NCBI GenBank assembly: GCA_002295885.1
Contig: DBGM01000032.1
Coordinates: 51,594-90,943, forward strand
DNA: 39,350 nt
DNA from: Phycisphaerales bacterium UBA854
GTDB lineage: Bacteria; Planctomycetota; Phycisphaerae; Phycisphaerales; SM1A02
Reading direction: 5' to 3'
Position 1 is the first letter of the stretch, and each line of letters opens with the position of its first letter. Under the pieces are notes generated by a model that saw only the letters and a list, made by a program, of their open reading frames with translations, searched no databases and had not been told where the DNA came from. The position numbers and the translations under genes were made by a program. Below, piece by piece: positions 7,758 through 16,182 of this stretch.

Positions 7758-8132
7758 TCAGCCGAAGCGTCTCACGGCCTCGCAGAGGGTATCCATTCGG
7801 ATGGGCTTCCTGAACAGGGCGTGCCCCTCCAGGAGCTTGTCGTCCAGAATCATGTCGTCGTACCCGGTGATGAACACGAAGGGGATCCCCCGCTCCTGCA
7901 GTGCATGCGCAACGGGGAAGGAAGTCTCATTCCCCAGATTGATGTCGAGAATCGCGGCGTCCACCGGGTTCTGATCGATCATGTCGATGGCCGCCTGCAC
8001 GTTCGGCACCGGTCCGAGCACCTCCATGCCCAGTTGCTCCAGATCCGCCTTCATCTGCAACCCCAGCAGGAACGAGTCTTCGACGACAAGCGTTCGGGTG
8101 AAGGGGGAGGTGTCGGCCTGCGATGCGATCAT
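7758..8132 (-). CDS. Stand-alone response regulator receiver domain
   Basis: A 124-residue single-domain, CheY-like receiver. The acidic pocket E18/D19 (VVEDS), phosphoacceptor D63 (AAILDINLG), T89 (FITGYD) and K109-P110 (FRKP) are all present, so it should be phosphorylatable. There is no DNA-binding or enzymatic output domain; it probably works through protein contact or as a phosphate relay. It starts 4 nt after the stop of the histidine kinase, which strongly suggests the two form a pair. Confidence 0.93.
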   Translation of the reverse strand: MIASQADTSPFTRTLVVEDSFLLGLQMKADLEQLGMEVLGPVPNVQAAIDMIDQNPVDAAILDINLGNETSFPVAHALQERGIPFVFITGYDDMILDDKLLEGHALFRKPIRMDTLCEAVRRFG

Positions 8133-8136
8133 GTGT

Positions 8137-9123
8137 TCAATCTTCGAGTTCGAACTGGTTCGTCGGGATGGAGGCCCGGTAGATCAGACCGGATGCTTCC
8201 ATCTCCGTCGTCACCGATCCGCCCAGCTCATAGGGGATCATTGATTCCAGAAGTTGAAAGCCGAAGCTCTGTTCGATGGTCGTCTCGATCGAGTCCTCCG
8301 GATACTCCTCCCAGTGAAAGGCCACCTCATCTCCGATCGCCCACCGTACGGAGATCCTCCCGTCTTCGCTGCGGATCGCGCCGTGCTTTGCAGCATTCGT
8401 TGCCAGTTCATTGATCACCACCGAGAACGTCATGGCGGTCTTCGGGGGCATGCGAAGCTCGGGGCCCTCGATTTGGAGCTGATCGGCGTGCTTCAGATAC
8501 GGCTCGCATCCCTTCCGAACCAGCGTGGACAGGACGAGACCATCCGATTCCATGCTGCTGAAGAGGTCGTGGATGCTCGCCATGGCGACCAGCCGATTGG
8601 AGAAGTCCTCGAAGCAGCCGCGGTCGGTCGTGCTCCGGGCCATGGCCTGACGGCACATCACGAGGATCTGGCCCAGGTTGTTCTTTACGCGGTGATCCAG
8701 TTCGCGACGGAGCAGGGTCTCCTCCTTGAGCAGCCGCTCCAGTTCCTGCTCTCGATTCACTTCGTCGGTCAGATCCCGAATGGTGGCGGTGAACAGTTTG
8801 TTCTCGTCATCCTCGAACGGCACCACATAGAGCTCGATGGGGAAGCTTTCTCCGCCCGATCGCATTGCAGTGATCTTGACCCGGTTGTTTAGGACGGGGC
8901 CTTCGCCGGTCGCCTGGTAGTGATTCATTCCTGCATGATGGGCGTCACGGAGCTCATCCGGAATGATGAGTTCGGCCATGGGTTTGCCAAGCACCTCGTT
9001 CCGGTCGTAGCCGAACATTCGCTCCGCCACGGCGTTGAACTCCACGATTCGTCCCGGCTCATCGATGGCGATGAGGGCATCGAGGGCCGAATCGAGAATG
9101 GACTGGAGGAACTGTGTGGACAT
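8137..9123 (-). CDS. PAS-domain sensor histidine kinase, HWE/HisKA_2 type
   Basis: A 328-residue soluble kinase. A PAS domain covers about residues 5-120 (ALIAIDEPGRIVEFNAVAER, FGYDRNEVLGKPM), followed by a short coiled coil. The phosphoacceptor motif RRELDHRVKNNL places H144. The ATP-binding domain has the N-box NELATNAAKHGA (238-249) and a W-E pair (HWEEYP, 270-275) of the HWE/HisKA_2 families, and ends with GFGFQLLE-like GFQLLES. No membrane segment, so it senses a cytoplasmic signal, perhaps redox or light through a PAS cofactor; no flavin-binding cysteine motif was seen. The ATG at 9123 lies 4 nt after the oxidoreductase stop, and the receiver gene follows 4 nt downstream. Confidence 0.9.
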   Translation of the reverse strand: MSTQFLQSILDSALDALIAIDEPGRIVEFNAVAERMFGYDRNEVLGKPMAELIIPDELRDAHHAGMNHYQATGEGPVLNNRVKITAMRSGGESFPIELYVVPFEDDENKLFTATIRDLTDEVNREQELERLLKEETLLRRELDHRVKNNLGQILVMCRQAMARSTTDRGCFEDFSNRLVAMASIHDLFSSMESDGLVLSTLVRKGCEPYLKHADQLQIEGPELRMPPKTAMTFSVVINELATNAAKHGAIRSEDGRISVRWAIGDEVAFHWEEYPEDSIETTIEQSFGFQLLESMIPYELGGSVTTEMEASGLIYRASIPTNQFELED

Positions 9124-9127
9124 GGGT

Positions 9128-10606
9128 TCAGGAGTGGTTCGGATAGGTGAACGGATGACGATCCCTTCGTAATCGTAGCGAGTCTGCTTTCGGCGCGTCG
9201 ATGAAACGGTCCGAGGTCTGGTTGATGTCCAAGGTCGGGCCGATCTCGAGGGCATCGGCGGCCGATTCGATGCCGTTGGCCTCCAGGTGCAGGCTCATGC
9301 GCTGCACGGCCTCGCCGAAGGCCGGGCGAGCGGCGACTGCTTCCGGCAGTCGCCCGGGACGTGCCAGTCGCTGGCTGATCAGACCGAGGTGGCAGAGATC
9401 CGAGGAGCGGACGCCCTCGAGCACATCCGCGTGGAGATGATGCTCCTGCCGGGTCCGGACCGCACGGATGAAGTTCTCGAAGTGGTCGGCGCCCCGGGAC
9501 CACGACTCGATCCGTCGTCCGTCCCGATCGACCGCCCAGCAGTCGTTCGCTCCGGTGGGCACGATCAGATCGCCGCCCTCGCAGTGGATGATCGAAGCGA
9601 TGCGCTGTCCACCGTGGACGTCCATGCCGTCTCCCCAGTTCCCCGACTGCGCCGCCCGATCCCGGGGAAGCCCCCGAACCTCGAAGAGCACTGGCGCCGC
9701 GGCGAAGTCGTAGAGCACGACCTGCGTGTTCGGAGTCCGGCCGTCGTCGCGGTAGCCGAATCGTCCGCCGATGCTGGTGACCGAACGCGGCATCGCCCGG
9801 GCGTCGATGGCCCAACGGCAGATGTCGATCTGGTGCACTCCCTGGTTGCCGAGGTCGCCGTTGCCGGTGTCGAAGTCCCAATGCCAGTCGTAGTGGAGGT
9901 TGGTGCGCCGCAGCGGCTTCATGGGGGCCGGACCGGTCCAGAGGTCGTAGTCGATGTGGTCCGGGACCGCCGCAGGCCCCCCGCACCGGCCGATGGACCG
10001 ACGGGGCTTGTAGCAGAGTCCCCGGGCGAGGCGGACCGGTCCCAGGTGGCCTTCGCGCAGCCATTCGATGCCGCGACGTATCGCCGGCGCGGAACGCGAC
10101 TGGAATCCGCACTGCACCAGACGGCCGCTGCGGGCCACGACGTCGAGCAGCAAGCGTCCCTCGTCGAGGTTGTGCGTCACGGGTTTCTCGACGTAGACGT
10201 CCTTGCCCGCCAGGCAGGCGTCCATCGTCATCAGGGCGTGCCAATGGTTCGGGGTGGCGATCGACACGATGTCGATGTCCGCCCGGTCGAGGAGGACGCG
10301 GTAGTCCGCTTCGACCAGTGCGTCACGGCCGTACCGATCGCTGAACGCGCGTCCGCGCCGGTCGAGCACGGAACAATCGCAGTCGCACAGGGCGGTCACG
10401 GAGACGTGGGGGAGGCGTTCGAAGGCCTGCACGTGGTGCCAGCCGCGGCCACGCAGTCCGATGACCGCGACACGGAGTTCGTCCTCCGCGGCCCGGCGCC
10501 GCAGGGGAGCGGGAAGGCGGGGGGGCACCACGGGAATCGGGGGCAGGGCGGCCGCCAGGCCCGCCGCCGAGGTGGTGAGGAGAAACTGTCGTCGGGTCGT
10601 CTTCAT
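9128..10606 (-). CDS. Tat-exported Gfo/Idh/MocA family oxidoreductase
   Basis: A 492-residue protein starting at the ATG of 10606, in a 4-nt ATGA overlap with the upstream methyltransferase. The N-terminus KTTRRQFLLTTSAAGLAAA is a twin-arginine signal (R5-R6), so the folded protein is exported with its cofactor. The Rossmann motif is VAVIGLRGRGWHH (about 47-58), ATPNHWHA is at 118-124, and the EKP motif is at 140-142, whose lysine is catalytic in this family. The C-terminal half has the usual dimerisation sheet. Family members oxidise or interconvert sugars and polyols with NAD(P); the substrate is unknown. Such Tat-type members are abundant in planctomycetes. Confidence 0.9.
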   Translation of the reverse strand: MKTTRRQFLLTTSAAGLAAALPPIPVVPPRLPAPLRRRAAEDELRVAVIGLRGRGWHHVQAFERLPHVSVTALCDCDCSVLDRRGRAFSDRYGRDALVEADYRVLLDRADIDIVSIATPNHWHALMTMDACLAGKDVYVEKPVTHNLDEGRLLLDVVARSGRLVQCGFQSRSAPAIRRGIEWLREGHLGPVRLARGLCYKPRRSIGRCGGPAAVPDHIDYDLWTGPAPMKPLRRTNLHYDWHWDFDTGNGDLGNQGVHQIDICRWAIDARAMPRSVTSIGGRFGYRDDGRTPNTQVVLYDFAAAPVLFEVRGLPRDRAAQSGNWGDGMDVHGGQRIASIIHCEGGDLIVPTGANDCWAVDRDGRRIESWSRGADHFENFIRAVRTRQEHHLHADVLEGVRSSDLCHLGLISQRLARPGRLPEAVAARPAFGEAVQRMSLHLEANGIESAADALEIGPTLDINQTSDRFIDAPKADSLRLRRDRHPFTYPNHS

Positions 10607-11325
10607 GCCGTTCCCTTGCGGATCCGAAGGGTGTCGTTGAAGTCCGTGTACTCGTCCTGGATCCAACGCGACGGTAGAAAGTCCGCGTCGTGCCCCTCCT
10701 CCCTGACGACTTCGAGGACCGGTTCGATGAACTCGTGCCGCCGGTGGGGTCCGAAGAACGCGTAGGTGGGGAAGAGCCGGACCTCCCGCCCCACGCGCAG
10801 CAGCTCCCGAATCGAGGCGAGGTGGAACTCGAGGTCGAACGCTTCCTTCTCCATCAGGCCGCCGTGCTTCCTGGCGGCGTAGGCGAACAGCAGATGCCCG
10901 CTGAGAACCAGATCGAAGGAGTCGTCCTCGAACGGCAGCGAGGGAAGCTGTCCGGTCACGTAGCGATCGGGATGGCTTCGGAACGCATCGATGAACGACT
11001 CCAGCGCCTCGATCTTGAGCCGCTCGTACCCGCGCATCCGCTCGAGGTTGTCACCGGTCTCCGGGTCCGCGATCCAGGCTTCGACGGTCTCGTGGATTTC
11101 GCGCCGGCCGCGCCGCTCCAGTTCGTCGGGGCTGTTGTCGTACTGGGGATCGACGGCCGTGATGTCCAGACCGCGAGCAAGTCCTTCGCTGACGAGGCCG
11201 TCGGGACCGCCGGGGCAGTCGAGAATCCGAAGCGGTCCGAGATCCGGGGCCTGCAGTGCGTACATGCCCATGCTTTCGTCCCAGGTTCGTCCGAAGAAGA
11301 CCACGTGATCGAGTGAGAACGGCAT
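10603..11325 (-). CDS. Class I SAM-dependent methyltransferase-like protein
   Basis: A 240-residue protein with a Rossmann-type SAM motif: RILDCPGGPDGLVSEGLA (33-50), which departs from the classical GxGxG, then ITAVDP with D59 as the likely ribose-binding acid. LPFEDDSFDLVLSGHLLF is the motif IV region. Near the C-terminus LLRVGREVRLFPTYAF matches the usual strand after the active site. The methyl acceptor cannot be told. AGGA lies about 7 bases before the ATG. It is the first gene of the minus-strand cluster and overlaps the oxidoreductase by ATGA. Confidence 0.8.
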   Translation of the reverse strand: MPFSLDHVVFFGRTWDESMGMYALQAPDLGPLRILDCPGGPDGLVSEGLARGLDITAVDPQYDNSPDELERRGRREIHETVEAWIADPETGDNLERMRGYERLKIEALESFIDAFRSHPDRYVTGQLPSLPFEDDSFDLVLSGHLLFAYAARKHGGLMEKEAFDLEFHLASIRELLRVGREVRLFPTYAFFGPHRRHEFIEPVLEVVREEGHDADFLPSRWIQDEYTDFNDTLRIRKGTA

Positions 11326-11439
11326 GCATCCATCCTACCGATGGTCGCTCGCAGGGCCCCGGAATCCCCCGAAATGGTCCGTGGGGGCGGGAGGAGATGG
11401 TGCACTATCATGCTCGATGGAATCGAGAAGGAGCCTCCC

Positions 11440-14130
11440 GTGACGATTCGAACCGGATTCATTGCGACCCTGGTGCTGCTGGCCACACTGCCGGTTTGTG
11501 CCCATGACATTCACCGCGAGCACCCCGACGATCACGTCTCGACCCCGTGGATGCAGCCGGACAAATGGGATCACCCGGATCGGTTCCGGCAGCTCGACGA
11601 GATCCTGCCCACCCCCAGCGATGTCCGGACCGCCAGCGGTGCCCCCGGCCCCGGCTACTGGCAGCAGCAGGTGGACTACGACATCGATGTCACGCTCGAC
11701 GCGGATCGCCATCGACTGATCGGTTCCGAGGACATCACCTACTACAACAACAGTCCGCACGAGCTCGAATACCTCTGGATCCAGCTCGACCAGAACCGCT
11801 TTCGCGAGGACAGCACGGGCCGCATGCGCGAATCGGCGCCCGATCTGGGCGGCTCGCAGTCCATCCGCTGGCTCAAGGGGATCCGGGCCCGCAAGGAGTT
11901 CGAGGGCGGGGTCGAGATCATGCGGGTCGTCGATGCCGCCGGCCGTCCGCTGCCGTATGTGATCAACGGCACGATGCTGCGGATCGATCTCGAGTCGCCG
12001 TTGGCATCCGGTCGCAGCATGCGATTCACCATCGGCTGGGAAGCGAACATCGTCCCGCACACCATCGGTGGTCGCGGCTGCTACGAATGGTTCACCGAGG
12101 ACGGCAACGCCATCTACGAACTTGCCCGGTGGTTTCCACGGATGTGCGCCTACACGGACTACGCCGGCTGGCAGAACAAGCAGTTTCTGGGCCGCGGCGA
12201 GTTCACCCTCGAGTTCGGCGACTACACCGTCTCGATCACCGTGCCGGACACCTTCGTCGTCGCTGCGACGGGCGAGCTCCAGTCGCCCGGCAGCGTACTG
12301 ACCCGCGAGCAGCTGGCCCGTCTGCGCGAGGCACGCACCGCGGAGCGGCCGGTGCTGGTGATCACGCCCGAGGAGGCGCTCGCCAACGAGAGGCGTGCGG
12401 CCACCGGCACGCGCACCTGGACCTTCAAGGCGGAGAACGTGCGCGACTTCGCGTGGGCGGCTTCGCCCAAGTTCGCCTGGGACGCCTGGGGCGTACCGGT
12501 GCCCGGCACGGACGAGGTCACGATGGCGATGTCCTTCTTTCCCGAGGAGGGGGAGCCGCTCTGGTCCCGGTACTCGACGCAGGCGGTGGCCCAAACCATC
12601 GATACGTACTCGCGTCTCACCGTTCCCTATCCGTACCCGGTGGCGATCTCCGTCAACGGACCGGTGGGGGGCATGGAATATCCGATGATCTGCTTCAACG
12701 GTCCCCGGCCCGAAGCGGACGACACCTACACGGAGCGCACCAAGTACGGGCTCATCTCGGTCATCATCCACGAGGTGGGTCACAACTGGTTCCCGATGAT
12801 CATCAACTCCGACGAGCGTCAATGGACGTGGATGGACGAGGGGTTGAACACCTACTGTCAGTTCGTGACCGAAGCGGAATGGGAGGAGGACTATCCCTCG
12901 CGCCGCGGTGAACCGGACCGGATGACGAACTACATGATGTCCGAACGCCAGGTTCCGATCATGACCAACAGCGAATCGATCCTCCAGTTCGGAAACAATG
13001 CCTACGGCAAGCCCGCGACCGCGATGAACGTCCTGCGCGAGACCGTCATGGGTCGGGAGCTGTTCGATCACGCCTTCCGCACCTACGCGCGGCGATGGGC
13101 GTTCCGACGTCCCGAGCCGGCGGATCTCTTCCGTACGCTCGAGGACGCCAGTGCGATCGATCTGGACTGGTTTTGGCGCGGATGGTTCTACTCGACGGAT
13201 CACTGCGACATCGCCGTGGTGCGGCTGGAGCGATTCACGCCGCGGACCATGAACCCCGACGTCGACCGCGCCGTCGACCGGCAGGAACGCGACGAGGAGC
13301 CGCCCAGCATCTCCGAACTGCGCAACGAAGGCATGGAGCGTCGCACCGATCGGTATCCCGAGCTGCTGGACTTCTACAACGAGTTCGACGAACTGGCGGT
13401 CACACCGGCCGACCGGCGGGCCTACGAATCCTTTCTCGAGGGGCTGGATGAGGACGAGACGGAGCTGCTCGAGCTGCCCTGGACGTTCAACGTGATCACA
13501 TTCGAGAACGTCGGGGGACTGCCGATGCCGATTCCGCTGCGTCTCACCTTCGAGGACGGCACGACGGAGGACGTCATGCTGCCGGCCGAGATCTGGTCGC
13601 AGAACGCACCCCGGGTCAGCAAGATGCTGGTGACCGAGCAGCCCATCGTCCAGGTCGAGGTCGATCCCCACCGCCGGATCGCGGATGCGGATGCCTCGAA
13701 CAACCTCTACCCGCAGGAGGTCGAGGATCGCCGGTTCCGCGTCACCGACTCCTCGTCGCGCCGCAATCCGATGCAGCGGCAGCTCAAGGAGGATGCACGC
13801 ACCGAGTCGGGCGGAGTCGCGGTCTCGATCGCCCGTGTCCTGCCGGCGGTCTGGTGGCAGCTGGCCGAGCAGGAGGGGGATCGGCCCCCGTCGGCGTACG
13901 CGAAGGAACTGCTGACCCACGAACGCATCGCGGGGGTACGGGATCCGTGGGGGCAGCCGGTGACGATCGAACTGTCCGGCACCGCGGGCATGGAGGATGA
14001 TCCGGCGACCACCGAGTTCTGTCGTGTCCGCAGCATCGGCTCCGATGGCGAGCCGGGCACCGACGACGACCTGCTCTGGCTGATCTACCTCGACGCGCAC
14101 ATCGCCGAGCGGGACGGAGGGTCGGACTGA
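11440..14130 (+). CDS. Secreted M1-family (gluzincin) metallopeptidase
   Basis: An 896-residue protein from a GTG at 11440 with an ideal AAGGAG 6 bases upstream. This start gives a short clean signal peptide (TIRTGFIATLVLLATLPVCA). The earlier in-frame ATG at 11410 has no such site and would bury the signal. The zinc motif HEVGHN (H444, E445, H448) is followed after 18 residues by E467 in WMDEG, the exact M1 spacing. The exopeptidase loop is GGMEYP (E413) in place of GAMEN, a variant common in bacterial M1 peptidases. Long N- and C-terminal parts flank the catalytic domain; no membrane anchor. Likely role: periplasmic or external trimming of peptides. It diverges from the methyltransferase. 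Confidence 0.9.
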   Translation: MTIRTGFIATLVLLATLPVCAHDIHREHPDDHVSTPWMQPDKWDHPDRFRQLDEILPTPSDVRTASGAPGPGYWQQQVDYDIDVTLDADRHRLIGSEDITYYNNSPHELEYLWIQLDQNRFREDSTGRMRESAPDLGGSQSIRWLKGIRARKEFEGGVEIMRVVDAAGRPLPYVINGTMLRIDLESPLASGRSMRFTIGWEANIVPHTIGGRGCYEWFTEDGNAIYELARWFPRMCAYTDYAGWQNKQFLGRGEFTLEFGDYTVSITVPDTFVVAATGELQSPGSVLTREQLARLREARTAERPVLVITPEEALANERRAATGTRTWTFKAENVRDFAWAASPKFAWDAWGVPVPGTDEVTMAMSFFPEEGEPLWSRYSTQAVAQTIDTYSRLTVPYPYPVAISVNGPVGGMEYPMICFNGPRPEADDTYTERTKYGLISVIIHEVGHNWFPMIINSDERQWTWMDEGLNTYCQFVTEAEWEEDYPSRRGEPDRMTNYMMSERQVPIMTNSESILQFGNNAYGKPATAMNVLRETVMGRELFDHAFRTYARRWAFRRPEPADLFRTLEDASAIDLDWFWRGWFYSTDHCDIAVVRLERFTPRTMNPDVDRAVDRQERDEEPPSISELRNEGMERRTDRYPELLDFYNEFDELAVTPADRRAYESFLEGLDEDETELLELPWTFNVITFENVGGLPMPIPLRLTFEDGTTEDVMLPAEIWSQNAPRVSKMLVTEQPIVQVEVDPHRRIADADASNNLYPQEVEDRRFRVTDSSSRRNPMQRQLKEDARTESGGVAVSIARVLPAVWWQLAEQEGDRPPSAYAKELLTHERIAGVRDPWGQPVTIELSGTAGMEDDPATTEFCRVRSIGSDGEPGTDDDLLWLIYLDAHIAERDGGSD

Positions 14131-14144
14131 GTGCCGGGAACCGG

Positions 14145-14597
14145 ATGATGCAGGAGACCCTGAAACACGACGATCAGGCCGACCTCGCGCGAACGTGGTT
14201 CGTCGCGGCCCGGGCCATGGCGGTGGCGGACGGAACGGTTCCCGCCGTCAAGGAGGCGTCGGCGGGACTGTACGCCCAGGCCATCCTGGGGCTGTCCGAG
14301 GATGATTGCCGCCACGCCAAGTCCCCCGAGCGGATGAAGAATCAGACGCTGGTGGACTGTCTGGCCGCGGTGCACGTCCTGCCCGCCGATGCGGCGGAGA
14401 AGATCATGACCGGGGTCATGATGATCGCCTTCGCGGACGGCCACATGGAGCCGTTGGAGGTCCGGTGGGCCTCCATGCTGGCTTCGGCCTGCGAGATGAG
14501 CGACGAGGACTTCCAGCGGTGCTGCGCGTCCGCCCGCGTGATCGCCTCGATGTTCAATCCTTCCATGCCGCCGGTCGATCGGGAGGAGGGGTCATGA
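14145..14597 (+). CDS. TerB-like domain protein
   Basis: A 150-residue helical protein with two TerB-type acidic repeats: AMAVADGTVPAVKEASA near the N-terminus and MMIAFADGHMEPLEVRWASM near the middle. These xADGxxxxxE loops bind metal in TerB of the tellurite resistance cluster. No signal peptide. Starts at the ATG of 14145 (a second ATG follows at once). Its stop overlaps the ATG of the following DUF4145-like gene by ATGA, so both proteins are probably made in fixed ratio. No other ter genes are near, so a tellurite function should not be assumed; TerB-like domains occur in many membrane-stress and defence settings. Confidence 0.75.
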   Translation: MMQETLKHDDQADLARTWFVAARAMAVADGTVPAVKEASAGLYAQAILGLSEDDCRHAKSPERMKNQTLVDCLAAVHVLPADAAEKIMTGVMMIAFADGHMEPLEVRWASMLASACEMSDEDFQRCCASARVIASMFNPSMPPVDREEGS

Positions 14598-15463
14598 GCC
14601 AAGAGCATCGGAGCAACTTCGAGTTCGTCGAGCAGTACGACCACCGGATCTCGCATCTCGGAGGCCAGGCGGAACAGTACGTCCACACCGATCCCGACTC
14701 CTGCCTGTTCAAGCTGCGACTGATGGTGGAGATGATGGCCCGCCGTCTCGTCGAGCTGCAGGCACCCCGGCTGGGAGAGATGGATCTCATCTCGATCCTT
14801 CGCTCGCTCGAGCAGTACGGCATGCTCCCAAAGAAGCAGGCCGACGGCATGCACGCGATTCGTCGTGACGGCAATGCCGCCGTCCACGGTTCCGAGACGC
14901 CCGTTCCGACCGCGATGCGGCGTCTGCGCGATGCCCACCGCATCTCCGGCTGGTACTGCTCGATGATCCAGCGGGGGGCGACCGTTCGGCCCGGCCAGTT
15001 TGTTCCTCCCGCGGGCCCCGCTGCCGACGAGCATGCGCTGGCCATGCACAAGGCTGCGGAAGCCCTCGAGGACTCGATCGACGAACGCCGCCAGGCCACC
15101 CGTGACAGCCTGCTGCTGTTCGCGGACGAGGAGGACGTTCCCACGGAGGTGCACCGGATCGTCTCCGAGCTGGAGGGACTCGACCGCGTCGCCCAGGCGG
15201 CGGGCGAGCCGCTGGTCGACGCCGAATTCGTGGCGGTGGTGATGGCGATGGAGATGGAGCAGTTGCTGGAGCATCCCACGCTGGGGCTCGGCACCCGGGA
15301 GGCCAAGCGGGAGGCCGAAAAGCAGTACCGGAAGATCCGGGAGGGCTTCGAACTCCGTGAGGCGATGTACGCCGAGGAACGCCGGGCTCTGATGCTGCAC
15401 CACCAGCGGGAGCTGAACGACCGTCGCGGGCGGGACGGCGATGGGTCGTCGCCGAAGCGGTAG
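14594..15463 (+). CDS. DUF4145-like protein with long helical C-terminus
   Basis: A 289-residue protein. Residues 1-115 match the pattern found at the N-terminus of many type I restriction HsdR subunits (DUF4145): FEFVEQYDHRISHLG, DSCLFKLRLMVEMMARRLVE, then LRSLEQYGMLPKKQADGMHA and IRRDGNAAVHG. Here no helicase or nuclease follows. The rest is a charged, mostly helical region (EALEDSIDERRQATRDSLLL; EAKREAEKQYRKIREGFELR) with coiled-coil character. A strong GGAGGAGGGG ribosome site lies inside the end of the TerB-like gene, and the ATG overlaps that stop. Cytoplasmic. Function unknown; restriction activity is excluded by the missing motor domain. Confidence 0.7.
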   Translation: MSQEHRSNFEFVEQYDHRISHLGGQAEQYVHTDPDSCLFKLRLMVEMMARRLVELQAPRLGEMDLISILRSLEQYGMLPKKQADGMHAIRRDGNAAVHGSETPVPTAMRRLRDAHRISGWYCSMIQRGATVRPGQFVPPAGPAADEHALAMHKAAEALEDSIDERRQATRDSLLLFADEEDVPTEVHRIVSELEGLDRVAQAAGEPLVDAEFVAVVMAMEMEQLLEHPTLGLGTREAKREAEKQYRKIREGFELREAMYAEERRALMLHHQRELNDRRGRDGDGSSPKR

Positions 15464-15514
15464 AATGATCCACCCGAACAAGTCAGCAGACACCAGCACC
15501 ATACGGAGATTCCC

Positions 15515-16150
15515 ATGACCATCACACTCGGTTCCACAGCTCCCGACTTCACTCAGGATTCCACCGATGGCCCCATCAGCTTCCACCAGTGGGCGGGGGA
15601 CAGCTGGGTCATCCTGTTCTCGCACCCCAAGGACTACACGCCGGTCTGCACGACCGAGCTGGGCACCGTGGCCCGGCTCAAGGACGAGTTCGATCGTCGC
15701 AACGTCAAGTGCATGGGCCTGAGCGTCGATCCCGTCGACGACCACCACAGCTGGGCCAAGGACATCGAGGAGACCCAGGGCGTGGCTCTGAACTTCCCGC
15801 TGCTGGCCGACGCCGACCGCACCGTCTCCAACCTCTACGGCATGATTCATCCCGATGCCGACGACACCTTCACCGTACGCAGTGTGTTCATCATCGACGG
15901 CAACCAGAAGGTGCGTCTCACCCTGACCTACCCGGCCAGCACGGGGCGGAACTTCGACGAGCTCCTGCGGGTGATCGATTCGCTGCAGTTGACCGATCAG
16001 CACAAGCTCGCCACTCCGGCCAACTGGAAGCAGGGCGACGACTGCATCATCGTTCCGGCGGTGAGCAACGACGAGGCCGACGAGCTGTTCCCGGCCGGCT
16101 ACACCGAGATCAAGCCCTACCTGCGGACGACTCCGCAGCCCTCCAACTGA
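15515..16150 (+). CDS. 1-Cys peroxiredoxin (Prx6 type)
   Basis: A 211-residue peroxiredoxin. The peroxidatic site HPKDYTPVCTTELG places C45 with the P-x-x-x-T-x-x-C signature, and VRSVFIIDGNQKVRL holds the conserved arginine. Length and the C-terminal extension (about 150-211, with GDDCIIVPAVSNDEA and YLRTTPQPSN ending) fit the Prx6/1-Cys group rather than AhpC. It reduces hydrogen peroxide and organic hydroperoxides in the cytoplasm. GGAG lies a few bases before the ATG. It begins about 50 nt after the DUF4145-like gene and ends shortly before the methyltransferase gene. Confidence 0.93.
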   Translation: MTITLGSTAPDFTQDSTDGPISFHQWAGDSWVILFSHPKDYTPVCTTELGTVARLKDEFDRRNVKCMGLSVDPVDDHHSWAKDIEETQGVALNFPLLADADRTVSNLYGMIHPDADDTFTVRSVFIIDGNQKVRLTLTYPASTGRNFDELLRVIDSLQLTDQHKLATPANWKQGDDCIIVPAVSNDEADELFPAGYTEIKPYLRTTPQPSN

Positions 16151-16182
16151 GCGTGGACGCCCCGCGACGAACCCTGGCTTCG

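Noticed and set aside
9287..10765. A 492-codon open frame on the plus strand opposite the Gfo/Idh/MocA gene
   Set aside because: No recognisable motif and composition typical of a shadow; the minus strand shows a Tat signal, Rossmann motif and EKP motif.
11335..14100. A 921-codon open frame on the minus strand opposite the M1 peptidase gene
   Set aside because: It is an antisense shadow caused by strong third-position GC bias. Its translation is rich in R, G, H, V and D without domains, while the plus strand encodes an intact zinc peptidase with an ideal ribosome site.
14145..14597. A tellurite resistance function for the TerB-like gene
   Set aside because: No terA, terC, terD or terZ-like neighbours; TerB-like domains are widespread, so only the domain is called.
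14594..15463. A remnant of a type I restriction system
   Set aside because: There are no hsdM or hsdS genes and no helicase or nuclease remains downstream; the gene is intact and coupled to its neighbour.
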